Positions 51,601 to 61,153 of a stretch of DNA of 64,000 nucleotides are shown piece by piece (the first letter of the stretch is position 1; every line of letters starts with the position of its first letter). The notes beneath the pieces are model-generated. The model ran no database searches. It was given only the letters and a program-made list of their open reading frames with translations, and was not told the DNA's origin. The position numbers and the translations under genes were made by a program. Location of the stretch: NCBI GenBank assembly GCA_036396795.1, contig DASWKF010000063.1, positions 50,251 to 114,250 of the forward strand. Reading direction: 5' to 3'. This DNA comes from JAHEEM01 sp036396795 (GTDB lineage Bacteria; Pseudomonadota; Gammaproteobacteria; Steroidobacterales; Rariloculaceae).

Positions 51601-52288
51601 CCTCCGGCGCGTTCTCGACGAGGGCCCGGTAGCGGGCCTCGCTGTCGCGAAGCGCGGTCTCCGCGCGCAGCCGGTCGGTGACGTCGCGCAGTGACAGCAC
51701 GTAGCGCGGAGAGTCGCCGAGCAGGGTCATGCTGACCGTGAGCTCACCCTTGAAGACGTTGCCGCTCGAGCGGCGGGCCTCGATGTTTCTCGGCGCGAGA
51801 TCAAGCTGAGTATCGCCGAGACGTTTCGACATAGCCGCCAGCGCCGTGCGCGCCGGGTCGAGCTCGGGAATGAACCGGCGGATGTCCTGGCCGAGCATTT
51901 CGCCCTCGAGACAGGAGAATACGCGTTGCGCCGAAAGGTTGGCGCTCGCGATGCAGCCGTTCAGGTCCGTGGTAATGATCGCGTCCTTGACGCTCTGGAG
52001 TATGCCCCTGACCGTCGTGCTGGCGAGCTCGGCCTCCGTCGCGGCCTGCGAGGCAGCGGACTCTGGCGGCGCATCGTCGCCGGCGTGCGCTTCGCCGATG
52101 CCGCCGCTGCGCGACGGCGGCGCAGACGGCGGCGGCCATCGCAGGCCTCCGGCCGCAGCTCGCGCCAGGGTCGGTGCGTCGAGCTCCGCGACGGTCAGGC
52201 TGCCGAGCAGGGATCGAAGCGTCGCCCGCCCCTCTTCGATCGGCCGCCCCAGCGCGGCGGCGATACGTTCTTTGAATCCTTCCTTCAA
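48668..52288 (-). CDS. Multi-PAS/GAF GGDEF-EAL sensor protein
   Basis: The 1206-residue protein has no clear membrane helix. In order it shows two PAS domains (about residues 90-335), a GAF domain (about 345-490), two more PAS domains (about 510-760), a GGDEF domain (about 785-945) and an EAL domain (about 960-1195). GGDEF is intact (ARLGGDEFAVLL), and an RGSD inhibitory-site motif lies five residues before it, so it should make c-di-GMP with product inhibition. In the EAL domain the signature reads ELL (RFELLLRM), but NLSGTTL, FEITETA, LDDFGSGLSSL, KIDGQF and AERVE remain. It may thus do both reactions or only one. Confidence 0.92.
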   Translation of the reverse strand: MKEGFKERIAAALGRPIEEGRATLRSLLGSLTVAELDAPTLARAAAGGLRWPPPSAPPSRSGGIGEAHAGDDAPPESAASQAATEAELASTTVRGILQSVKDAIITTDLNGCIASANLSAQRVFSCLEGEMLGQDIRRFIPELDPARTALAAMSKRLGDTQLDLAPRNIEARRSSGNVFKGELTVSMTLLGDSPRYVLSLRDVTDRLRAETALRDSEARYRALVENAPEAIVVLDVDLGRFVEANENAARLFKMTREELLAIGPDAISASKQIDGLPSFGPVRGYLDSALEGGRPVFEWLHRDADGREMPCEVRFIRLPSSDRRLVRASIFDISERRRSELLAAGERRILERVASNSPLDVTLSAIVELVEAIVPDAHTALMLTRPGSRELELAAAAGLPEGLRSALERLPIDIGSGPCGAAAALARQVIARDIERDSVWGTLRDAARRSHARACCATPIGGSRDRVQGTLDVYFENALSPRPAELDLVKRMTQLAGIAIRHVRDSEELRASELRFRELFDNVVDGVFQIDPEGVLLSANPALVEMLGYPDFESLKTAGKAMSHHADLVLLDKLMAEIKTHGRVRNFEYPMRRRDGSLVLVLENSRVVRDPSGVVRYYEGTLTDITQRKQAERALYREKERAQVTLQSIGDAVITTDADGFVDSLNPAAEQLSGWERRHAQGRPIDEVIRLVDDQTGEPVENPVLRALREGRIVELGDNVALKCRDGSQVAIQDSAAPIQDSRGEILGAVMVFHDVRRERQLHRKLSYQASHDALTGLINRREFEERLSKALGTVHRDDAVAHVVLYMDLDQFKVVNDTCGHTAGDLLLRQLGNMLQTKVRGSDVLARLGGDEFAVLLPDCPLEKALGVGEALREAIAAYRFTWRDSSLQVGVSIGVVELRPGTRDVSELLSQADVACYVAKDLGRNRIHVYQEGDAAELHLEMQWVGRINQAREDGRFELFFQPIVPIGEHVDSTPRFELLLRMRNEQGEFVPPSAFIPAAERYNIMPSLDRWVVQQALKHHVCTDGNAESRYTLTVNLSGTTLNDAHFLEFMLQQLAAKKLPVGVLCFEITETAAIANLSQVVRCMKTLRAHGCRFALDDFGSGLSSLTYLKNLPVDYLKIDGQFIRNVARDAADRSVVEAIARMASAFKIETIAERVESQAVMKHLGELGVGYAQGFYIASPRPVAELPAYLERRADGNGRAG

Positions 52289-52483
52289 GCGCTAGAACCC
52301 CCCGGGGCGCCTTTCCGTGGCGTGCCGACATGGTAAGGCCGCAAGCCGGGCGGCCGCCGTGATTGAGGTCTCGTTTGAGTCGGCGCTGCGCGCCGCTATT
52401 CGGCCTATTTTCCGAAACTTAGCGCGCGTTTCTCGTCGGCACCTGGATGCCGGCGATCGGCCCGGGGACGCCGGGGCTTCGAT

Positions 52484-53107
52484 CTAATCTCGCGCCGGCA
52501 GGGTGATGATCGCCTCGCCCGCTTCGTCCTCCGACAAGACCCCCGCGGGCTCGTTGACGACGGCGCCGCCGCCGACGCGGATCGGGATCGTCACCGAGCG
52601 GGCTTGGATCTCGCCGCCGACCTCGGCATGGACGACGACGTTGAGGTAGGACGTGCCCGCCGCCATCGGCGTCACAGTGATGATGCGCTCCGCCGGCTGC
52701 CCGCGAAGGCTGCTTCTGAGCTCAACGAGCGTCGAGTCCGGCGCGAGCAAGAGCCGCTCGCTGCCGCTCAAGGCGAGGTTCAATGCCGTCAGATCGAGCG
52801 CCGAGCGCGATCTGAGTCGAATCTGCAGCGGTTGGCCGATTTGGGGCTCGCCGAGAAGCTCATAGCTCAAGTCGATCGGCGGCTGCGGCTTACCGGGCGA
52901 CTCGCCGCCCGCGGGCGGCGGGCTCAGCGTAGCCACGGAAGCCCCGGTTGCCGCGGCCGTGTCCGCAACCATCGCCGGCTTCGGCTCGCTTGCAACCGCC
53001 GCCCGCTCGCCCTCGTCCGACACCGAGGGCGCCTGCCGGCAGGCCGGCAGGGCTATGGCCAGCACGCAGCAGACGAGCGGAGCGCTGAAACGATGCTTGG
53101 CATTCAT
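52484..53107 (-). CDS. Small lipoprotein with beta-sandwich C-terminus
   Basis: The 207-residue protein starts MNAKHRF and has a lipobox LPAC at about residues 21-24, so it is probably a lipoprotein; the residue after Cys is Arg, suggesting outer-membrane sorting. A Ser/Ala/Pro-rich linker (about 25-75) precedes a domain of alternating hydrophobic strands (about 78-185), GQPLQIRLRSRSALDLTALN to TSYLNVVVHAEVGG, that resembles an immunoglobulin-like sandwich. It overlaps the metallopeptidase gene by 4 bases (ATGA), so the two are made together. It could be a partner, anchor or inhibitor of the peptidase. No named family recognised. Confidence 0.75.
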   Translation of the reverse strand: MNAKHRFSAPLVCCVLAIALPACRQAPSVSDEGERAAVASEPKPAMVADTAAATGASVATLSPPPAGGESPGKPQPPIDLSYELLGEPQIGQPLQIRLRSRSALDLTALNLALSGSERLLLAPDSTLVELRSSLRGQPAERIITVTPMAAGTSYLNVVVHAEVGGEIQARSVTIPIRVGGGAVVNEPAGVLSEDEAGEAIITLPARD

Positions 53108-55113
53108 GGCTGGGTGATCTCCACGTTGAAGCAGGCGCGCCCGATCGGCGGATTGTCGGGGTCGTCGCTCGCGTTGGTGTTGGTCCATTCGTAGATCTCG
53201 AGCACGTAGTCCTCGCCGGCGTTCAATTGTATGGCGAATTCCTCGACGCAGGCATCCAGATCGCCTTCGGTGCAGGCCTGCGTCGGCCCCTCCTGAGACA
53301 CGAAGTGCAGGCTCGCTTGGTGCAGCCAGACGTCGGGATCGGTGGTCTCGCCGGGAGGCGCTTCGGTCGTCGTCGCCGTGAACGTATGCGTGCCGCTGAC
53401 ATTCGCTTGGAAGCGGGCGTAGCGCCGCGATCCGAGCTTGTTGCTCGAGCCCGTGAACGCGCTCTCGAACTCGTTGGTGCTACAGAGTTCAACTGCGCCG
53501 CCGTTGAGGTCGGCGTAAACCGGCAAGACGTCCGCGCTCGCCGGATTGCCGGAATTGTTCTCACCGCCGCCGAATTCATCCGCGACGGGCTCGACGTCGT
53601 GGTAGTCGAGCAGCACATCGATGGCTGCCCCGCTGCCCGGATTGTCGGTGACGAGCGCATCGATGAACGGGAACAGGCTCGTCATCGCGATCGTATCGCG
53701 CTGCTCGTCGGTGAGAACGGCGAAGATCGGCCCGAGCCCGAAACTTACCTCGTCGGTGCCGCTTCCGCCGAGGCCGTCCTGCACGTCGTCGAAGATATCG
53801 TAAATGATTTCCTGGACCGAGAACTCACTGTACCAGCCCGGGTTCTCCGGCGGCTCCTCGCCTTCGACGTCGAAGTGGAAGCCGAGGCCCTGCTGCGGAC
53901 CCAGGGTATCCTTGTAGACGCTGTCGCCGGTCGCGATCGCGGAGAAGGCATTGCCCCAGCCTTCGCCGAAAGCGACGCGAAAGTCGAGCTGATCTCCCTG
54001 CGTATGCGGGCCACCGATGCTGTCCGAGCGCGAGAACTCGGCTTCGAGGTAGTGGCCCCACTCATGCGCGATCACGTGGCGATCGTATTCCTCGGTGTCC
54101 TCGTCGGCCGCGCCCAGCAGGAAAATGCCACCGTCCGGCCCGGTGCGAAAAAAGCTCGTGCCGATCTCGCCGGTATCGGGATCCGGTGTGCCGTCGGCGC
54201 CGAAGACCGGACGGTTGTCCTTGCTCCAATGCAGCTCCAGCGCCGGGAACTGAATCCCCGCATCGGCCGTCAGCAAGACCTGGACGGCGTCGTACACTGT
54301 ATCGAGAATCGCCAGCGGCGCCGCCGAGCGCGGCTCGGCGTAGGACACGCCGTTCCAGCCCGATGCGGCGTGCAGGTCGCGCGCGACATCGGCTCCGCCG
54401 GTGTTGAAGAATTGACCGCTGATCACGTAGAGCGCATCGCCGTTGGTGTTGTCGACGACGCGAAAGTCCCAGCTGGGAGTGCCCGATTGCTGCATCTCTG
54501 CCCGCGCGCGAAAGAACACTTCGATGAAGCCCGGGACGGTCAGGTCGTAGGCGCCGCTCTCGTCGGTGCGGCCGCTCGCGATCACGCTGACGCCGTCGGT
54601 CGCGTCGACGACCTCCACGCTGATCCCCCGCGCCGGCGCGGCCTGCGTCTGGCCGTAGCTCAAGCGGGCGAGCTGCGACGTGGTCACGGCCGGAACAAGA
54701 TCGAACGTGACGAGCCCTGAAAGCGCTATCGAGACTGCCGGCACCACCGTCACCGTGACCTGGCCCGTATCCGAAGCGCCGTCGTTGTCGGTGACCGTGA
54801 GCTCGAACGCGAGCTCGGTCGGCGCGGCCACCGCGGGCGCCGGGAAGCTCGTCGTCGCTTGATCCGGATCGGCGATGGTCACCGGGGGGCCTGCGAGCTG
54901 CGCCCAGAGATGAGACACGATGGTGCCGTCGGAGTCGCTGCTCGCCGAGCCGTCCAGCAGCGCCGGCGCGAGCTCGCTGGCGAAATGGTCGGCACCGGCA
55001 TGGGCTTGCGGCGCCGTGTTGGCCTGCCCGTTGCCGGAACCGCCTCCGCCGCCTCCGCCGCCTCCACAGGCGGGCAAGATGACGGCGGCAAAAACCAGCG
55101 TCCATTTGTGCAT
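53104..55113 (-). CDS. PKD-domain lipoprotein with HExxH metallopeptidase motif
   Basis: The 669-residue protein has a lipobox LPAC followed directly by nine glycines. A PKD-type domain follows (about residues 32-125, AGADHFASELAPALLDGSAS and LTVTDNDGASDTGQVTVTV), then a carboxypeptidase-regulatory-like strand domain. The peptidase region carries VIAHEWGHYLEAEFSRSD near residue 350 and FGEGWGNAFSAI about 35 residues later, a gluzincin pattern with the third zinc ligand Glu. The last 150 residues form a beta-rich domain with paired Cys. It should be an outer-membrane or surface zinc peptidase. The substrate is unknown. Confidence 0.82.
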   Translation of the reverse strand: MHKWTLVFAAVILPACGGGGGGGGGSGNGQANTAPQAHAGADHFASELAPALLDGSASSDSDGTIVSHLWAQLAGPPVTIADPDQATTSFPAPAVAAPTELAFELTVTDNDGASDTGQVTVTVVPAVSIALSGLVTFDLVPAVTTSQLARLSYGQTQAAPARGISVEVVDATDGVSVIASGRTDESGAYDLTVPGFIEVFFRARAEMQQSGTPSWDFRVVDNTNGDALYVISGQFFNTGGADVARDLHAASGWNGVSYAEPRSAAPLAILDTVYDAVQVLLTADAGIQFPALELHWSKDNRPVFGADGTPDPDTGEIGTSFFRTGPDGGIFLLGAADEDTEEYDRHVIAHEWGHYLEAEFSRSDSIGGPHTQGDQLDFRVAFGEGWGNAFSAIATGDSVYKDTLGPQQGLGFHFDVEGEEPPENPGWYSEFSVQEIIYDIFDDVQDGLGGSGTDEVSFGLGPIFAVLTDEQRDTIAMTSLFPFIDALVTDNPGSGAAIDVLLDYHDVEPVADEFGGGENNSGNPASADVLPVYADLNGGAVELCSTNEFESAFTGSSNKLGSRRYARFQANVSGTHTFTATTTEAPPGETTDPDVWLHQASLHFVSQEGPTQACTEGDLDACVEEFAIQLNAGEDYVLEIYEWTNTNASDDPDNPPIGRACFNVEITQP

Positions 55114-55127
55114 CGTCGGTGAACCCG

Positions 55128-55151
55128 CCGCTCGTCCTCAGGAACGAGCGG
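55128..55151 (-). promoter_or_regulatory. Hairpin before the metallopeptidase start
   Basis: CCGCTCGT and ACGAGCGG form an 8-bp stem around an 8-base loop, ending 14 bases before the ATG of the minus-strand peptidase gene. If transcribed it would sit just upstream of the ribosome-binding site. A role in translation control is a guess. Confidence 0.3.
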
Positions 55152-55309
55152 ATACTAGCGCTCTCGGGGAGGCTACTAACAGGGGCTGGCTCGCAGATTG
55201 AGCAATTTTGAGACGGGCTCCAGAGTCGCCAAACTGCGACAAGCGTCCCGCGATCGTAACCCGGAACTGGTAGACTCGCCGACTGGGATTATGTCGCTTT
55301 GCTAAGTTC

Positions 55310-56308
55310 ATGACGCGAAAAACAATTTTGGTTACCGGCGGAGCGGGCTATATCGGCAGCCATGTCGTCCGGCAGCTGGGAGAGGCCGGCGAGCGAGTCG
55401 TCGTCCTCGACGACCTCTCGACGGGGTTCAGACGCGCCGTGCTTCACGGCGAGCTCGTCGTCGGCAACACCGGCGACGGCGCTTGCCTCGGCGGCTTGTT
55501 CGAGCGCTTCGACATCGACACCGTGATGCACTTCGCGGCGCGCACGATCGTGCCGGAATCCGTCGCCGACCCGCTGCGCTACTACGGCAACAACACCTGC
55601 GCGAGCCGCAGCTTGATCGAACGCGCCGCAAAAGCGGGGGTCGAGCATTTCGTGTTCTCGTCGACGGCGGCCGTGTACGGGATTCCGGAAGGCGGGCACG
55701 CGTCGGAAGACTCGCCCTTGCGACCGATCAATCCCTACGGCACCTCTAAGCTCATGACGGAGTGGATGCTCAGGGACGTCGCCGCCGTCTCGCCCATGAA
55801 TTTCGTCGCCTTACGATACTTCAACGTCGCCGGCTCGGATCCCGAGGGGCGCATCGGGCAGTCGACGCCGAAAGCGACGCTGCTCACCAAAGTCGCTTGC
55901 GAGGCGGCCGTCGGCAAGCGAGACCATGTTTCGATCTTCGGCACGGACTACCCGACTCCCGACGGCACGGGCGTTCGCGACTATATTCACGTCGAGGACC
56001 TGGCGGACGCGCACTTGAAGGCCCTCGACTACCTGCGTCGCGGCGGAGAGTCGACCACGTTGAACTGCGGCTACGGCCACGGCTACAGTGTCCGCGAGGT
56101 CCTGAAAATGGTCGAGACAGTCGCCGGCCGTCCGCTTAAGATTACCGAAGAAAGTCGCCGCGAGGGCGACCCGCCGACCCTGATCGCGGAGGCACGAAAA
56201 ATCCGTACCGTGTTAGGCTGGGAGCCCCGGCTCGACGATCTCCGAAGCATCGTCGCGAGTTCCTTGAATTGGGAGCGAAAGCTGGTCGAAGACGCCTGGG
56301 TGGCCTGA
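55310..56308 (+). CDS. galE: UDP-glucose 4-epimerase
   Basis: GalE interconverts UDP-glucose and UDP-galactose for surface polysaccharides. The 332-residue extended short-chain dehydrogenase has the NAD-binding ILVTGGAGYIGSHVV, the VVLDDLSTGF segment, the catalytic Ser in FVFSSTAAVYG and the YGTSKLMTEWML Tyr/Lys pair, then RYFNVAGSDPEGRIGQ and GTGVRDYIHVEDLADAH. Some relatives epimerise UDP-GlcNAc instead, which cannot be told apart here. It lies 55 bases before glrK with no visible terminator and may be co-transcribed. Confidence 0.93.
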   Translation: MTRKTILVTGGAGYIGSHVVRQLGEAGERVVVLDDLSTGFRRAVLHGELVVGNTGDGACLGGLFERFDIDTVMHFAARTIVPESVADPLRYYGNNTCASRSLIERAAKAGVEHFVFSSTAAVYGIPEGGHASEDSPLRPINPYGTSKLMTEWMLRDVAAVSPMNFVALRYFNVAGSDPEGRIGQSTPKATLLTKVACEAAVGKRDHVSIFGTDYPTPDGTGVRDYIHVEDLADAHLKALDYLRRGGESTTLNCGYGHGYSVREVLKMVETVAGRPLKITEESRREGDPPTLIAEARKIRTVLGWEPRLDDLRSIVASSLNWERKLVEDAWVA

Positions 56309-56363
56309 TCCCGCACGATCCACGACACCGAAGAACAGCGGCAGCAGTCTTGCAGGAAAAGAC

Positions 56364-57827
56364 ATGAGATTCAGCCGACCGCGAACATTACTCGGACTCA
56401 TTCTGCTCGGCTTGGGCCTGGTGTCCTTGCCATTGCTGTTGGGCATCGCCAAGGCGGTGCTCGACCTCGGCGCGTTCACGCGCGAGACCGAGGCCGTCGT
56501 CAACGAGAGCCTTACGGCGACGCGCGAGAACCAACGCATCGCGGGGCTACTGAACGACATGGAGCGGAGAACGCGCCAGTATTTCCTGTTGCAGGATCGC
56601 GAGCTGCTTTCGCTGTACAACGAGGATCAGCAGGCATTGTTGCGCAGCGTCGCTTTTCTGACCCAATTGCCGCAGGCGAGTGCAACGGAAGTCGCGTTGA
56701 AGACGCTCGAGACACATGCAGCAGCGCTCGCGGCGGAGCTGAACAACTCGCCGATCACCATCGGCGTCGACGAGGTCGTCGACCGCTTCCGACTCATGAC
56801 GGCGGCGGCGCGAACCGCCGGCGAGAGCATGCGCGTCGTCATCAACGACCGGCTCGACGTCCTCCAGGAAACTACGCGCGACGCCCAGGAGACGCTGGCC
56901 TGGCAGGCGGCGGCGCTACTGCCCGGCACCGCGGCGCTGATCGTGTTCTTCGTGATGCTGATCGGCCGGCCGATGCGCCAGGTCGACAAGGCGATCCGGG
57001 CGCTGGGCGGCGGTGACTTTCAGAACGGCATCGCGATCAAGGGTCCTCGAGACATCGAGACCCTCGGGCTGCAGCTCGAGTGGCTGCGTAACCGCTTGCA
57101 GGAAAACACCGAGGAAAAGAACAAATTTCTACGGCACATGTCGCATGAGCTCAAGACGCCGCTGGCGAACATCCGCGAGGGCACGGAATTGTTGCTCGAT
57201 GGCTCGGTCGGCAAGCTCGACCAGCGGCAACACGAGGTCACGGACATTCTGCGCGACAACAGCATCAAGCTCCAAAAGCTCATCGAGAATCTATTGACCT
57301 TCAGCGCATGGCAAACCAAGACCGCGGCGCTGGAGTTCAGCGATTTCGAGCTCAAGCCGCTGGTATTCGGCGTGCTGAGCCAACACCGGCTCGCCGTGTC
57401 CAGCAGGAAAATCAGATTGCAACTCGAGGTCACGCCCGTCTGTTTGCGCGCCGACGAGGGGAAATTGCGCCTGGTGCTGGAGAACTTGATCTCCAACGCA
57501 ATCAAGTTCACGCCGGCACGGGGCTTGCTGCACGTCGGCGCCGAGGTCGCGAACGATTCCTTGACCATCGACGTTGCCGACAACGGGCCTGGGGTCGCGG
57601 ATGAGGACGCCGATCGCATCTTCGAGGCGTTCTACCAGGGTCGACAGCCCCAAGGCGGACCCGTGGGCGGCACCGGCATCGGCCTCTCGGTCGTCGCCGA
57701 GTGCGTGCATGCCCACGGCGGCACGGTCGAGCTGGTCAAGGGAAAATGGTCGGGCGCGCACTTTCGCGTCTGTCTGCCGGTTACCGGGCCGATGCAGCAG
57801 CCGGTGGTGGTGGCGGCCAGTGCGTAG
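56364..57827 (+). CDS. glrK: Sensor histidine kinase GlrK (QseE)
   Basis: This is the kinase of the GlrK-GlrR envelope-stress system. The 487-residue protein has membrane helices at about residues 9-33 and 188-210 flanking an all-helical periplasmic domain (EVVDRFRLMTAAARTAGESM and around). A HAMP-like segment follows (IGRPMRQVDKAIRALGGGDF). The phosphorylation site is FLRHMSHELKTPLANIREG, and ATPase boxes are NLISNAIKFTPARG, DNGPGVADEDA and GGTGIGLSVVAECVHAHGG. The next two genes are the expected lipoprotein and GlrR. The stop overlaps the lipoprotein GTG by 8 bases. Confidence 0.92.
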   Translation: MRFSRPRTLLGLILLGLGLVSLPLLLGIAKAVLDLGAFTRETEAVVNESLTATRENQRIAGLLNDMERRTRQYFLLQDRELLSLYNEDQQALLRSVAFLTQLPQASATEVALKTLETHAAALAAELNNSPITIGVDEVVDRFRLMTAAARTAGESMRVVINDRLDVLQETTRDAQETLAWQAAALLPGTAALIVFFVMLIGRPMRQVDKAIRALGGGDFQNGIAIKGPRDIETLGLQLEWLRNRLQENTEEKNKFLRHMSHELKTPLANIREGTELLLDGSVGKLDQRQHEVTDILRDNSIKLQKLIENLLTFSAWQTKTAALEFSDFELKPLVFGVLSQHRLAVSSRKIRLQLEVTPVCLRADEGKLRLVLENLISNAIKFTPARGLLHVGAEVANDSLTIDVADNGPGVADEDADRIFEAFYQGRQPQGGPVGGTGIGLSVVAECVHAHGGTVELVKGKWSGAHFRVCLPVTGPMQQPVVVAASA

Positions 57828-58446
57828 CGGCATCGCAGCGCTGATTGGCCTCGCGCTCGCCGGATGCACGGCCGGCGGCCTGCTCGGTGGCGACGCTACG
57901 CCGCAGCCGCAGGAATCGCCGCCGGGCGCCGCAGGCAGCTCGAATCTGGACACCCGCGGCTTAGGCGTATACCTCGAGACGATGCGGGCGTTGGTCGAGG
58001 GGGACCGGGTGCTTCAGGCGGAAGTTTTCGAGGACGCCGTCATCGCCACGGAGCTCTCTCCGACGACGACCAACCGGCTCAGGCTCGCGCTGGCGCTTGC
58101 GATCCCGGGACACGCCGCCGCCGATCCCAGCCGCGCTCAAAGGCTGCTCAGCGGGCTCCTCGCCAGCGGCGACACGCTGTTGCCCGAGGAGCGCATTTTG
58201 GCGGCCATACACTTGCAAGAAGTCGAGCAAAGGCTGATTCTCGACACCGCCTCGCAACAGCGGCAGATGGAATCCGAGGAGGCGCTCTCGAGGCAAGACG
58301 CCGAAAGTGCGCAGCGCCTCGAGGCGATGCAGCAGGAGAACCAGAGACTGCGCGAGGCCCTCAGCGCCGCCGAGGAAAAGCTCGAAGCCATCACCAATAT
58401 CGAGAGATCGATCAGATCGCGAGACAGTGCCGCCGACGTACCCTAA
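57820..58446 (+). CDS. QseG-like outer-membrane lipoprotein
   Basis: The 208-residue product starts at GTG 57820 and has a short signal peptide ending in the lipobox LAGC (GIAALIGLALAGCTAGG). The body is helical and ends in a coiled coil (about residues 145-195, with EEALSRQDAESAQRLEAMQ and ENQRLREALSAAEEKLEA). In enterobacteria QseG is an outer-membrane lipoprotein encoded between qseE and qseF that activates the kinase by contact. Sequence similarity to E. coli QseG is weak by eye; position and features support the call. Confidence 0.8.
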   Translation: MRSGIAALIGLALAGCTAGGLLGGDATPQPQESPPGAAGSSNLDTRGLGVYLETMRALVEGDRVLQAEVFEDAVIATELSPTTTNRLRLALALAIPGHAAADPSRAQRLLSGLLASGDTLLPEERILAAIHLQEVEQRLILDTASQQRQMESEEALSRQDAESAQRLEAMQQENQRLREALSAAEEKLEAITNIERSIRSRDSAADVP

Positions 58447-58453
58447 AACCGCC

Positions 58454-59800
<1,347 letters not shown>

Positions 59801-61153
59801 TTACGGCCGGATCTCGTACTTCTGCATGAGGTCGTAGAGCGTCGGCCGCGTGATGCCGAGGAGCTCCGCCGCGCGCGAGATGTTGCCGGCCGCGCGTGCG
59901 AGCGCCTCGCGGATCGCGCGTGTCTCGCTCTCCTGCCGCACCTTGCGCAGATTCAGCGACGGCACCGGACCGACGGCGGACAAGCCCAAGTCTTCCGGCG
60001 TCACGAACTTCCCGTCGGCCATGATCACCGCGCTCTTGATCTTGTTCTCCATCTCTCTGACGTTGCCCGGCCATGCATAGGCGTCGACGGCGTCCTGCGC
60101 TTCCTCGGTGAAACCCTTGACGCCGCTGTCGTGCTGGCGCGTGTAGCGGTTCAGCAAATATTGAGCCAGCAACACGCGGCAACCGTCGCGCTCTCTGAGC
60201 GGCGGGATGTCGATCGTGATCTCGCTGATGCGGTAAAACAGATCCTCGCGAAACCGCGACACTTGAATGGCCTCGCCGAGATTCTGATTCGTCGCACAAA
60301 CTACGCGCACATCCACCGCAATCTCCCCGCGGCCGCCGATGCGCTCGAAGTTTCGCTCCTGGAGAAACCGCAACAGCTTCGCCTGCAAGGCCAGCGGCAT
60401 GTCGCCGATCTCGTCGAGGAACAAGGTTCCGCCGTCGGCGACCTCGAGCTTGCCCGGCGTCTGCCTGACGGCGCCCGTGAACGCGCCCCGCTCGAAGCCG
60501 AACAGCTCCGACTCGAGCAGCGTATCCGGTATCGCGGCGCAGTTGATCGCGATGAAAGGCCGGGCGGCGCGCGGGCTCAGGTCGTGGATCGCACGCGCCA
60601 GCAGCTCCTTGCCGGTCCCGCTCTCGCCGAGCAGCAAGGTCGTCGCCGTGGTGGGCGCCACCTTCTCGATCATCCGGCATACCCTGAGCATCGCCTCTCC
60701 GCACGCGACGATGCCGTCGAGCGGTGAGCTGCCCATGTCCGACGTGAGTCGCCGGTTCTCGGCTTCGAGCTCGTGAATGTGGAACGCGCGCTCGACGATG
60801 AGCTGAAGCACGTCGACGTCGACAGGCTTCTGATAGAAATCGTAAGCGCCGAGTGCGACGGCCCTGACGGCGTTGGCTTGATCGCCGTGACCGGTGACGA
60901 CGATGACCTTGGTGTGCGGCGCGAGCGTGAGAATCTCTTTGAGCGTCGCGAGCCCTTCCTCGACGCCTCCCTCATCCGGCGGAAGCCCGAGATCTTGCAG
61001 CACGACGGGAGGCTCGTGGCGTCGCAGCTCGTTGATGGCGCTGCCGCGGTCCACGGCGGCGATCACGCCGTACTTCTCGAAGCACCAGCGAAGCTGGCTC
61101 TGAATACCAGGGTCGTCTTCGACGATCAGGAGCTTGCGGCTGGCTTCAATCAT
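59801..61153 (-). CDS. prsR: PEP-CTERM-type sigma-54 response regulator PrsR
   Basis: The 450-residue regulator matches the PrsR type that accompanies exosortase/PEP-CTERM and exopolysaccharide loci. The receiver is diagnostic: KLLIVEDDPGIQSQLRWCFE, QDLGLPPDEGG with the phospho-acceptor Asp, and LGAYDFYQKPVDVDVLQLIV. The AAA+ domain has LLGESGTGKELLARAIH, GAFTGA, LFLDEIGDMPL and the arginine-finger region FREDLFYRI. The C-terminal helix-turn-helix is GNISRAAELLGITRPTLYDL. The usual kinase PrsK is not adjacent and no PEP-CTERM signal was seen in the window. Start ATG 61153. Confidence 0.92.
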   Translation of the reverse strand: MIEASRKLLIVEDDPGIQSQLRWCFEKYGVIAAVDRGSAINELRRHEPPVVLQDLGLPPDEGGVEEGLATLKEILTLAPHTKVIVVTGHGDQANAVRAVALGAYDFYQKPVDVDVLQLIVERAFHIHELEAENRRLTSDMGSSPLDGIVACGEAMLRVCRMIEKVAPTTATTLLLGESGTGKELLARAIHDLSPRAARPFIAINCAAIPDTLLESELFGFERGAFTGAVRQTPGKLEVADGGTLFLDEIGDMPLALQAKLLRFLQERNFERIGGRGEIAVDVRVVCATNQNLGEAIQVSRFREDLFYRISEITIDIPPLRERDGCRVLLAQYLLNRYTRQHDSGVKGFTEEAQDAVDAYAWPGNVREMENKIKSAVIMADGKFVTPEDLGLSAVGPVPSLNLRKVRQESETRAIREALARAAGNISRAAELLGITRPTLYDLMQKYEIRP

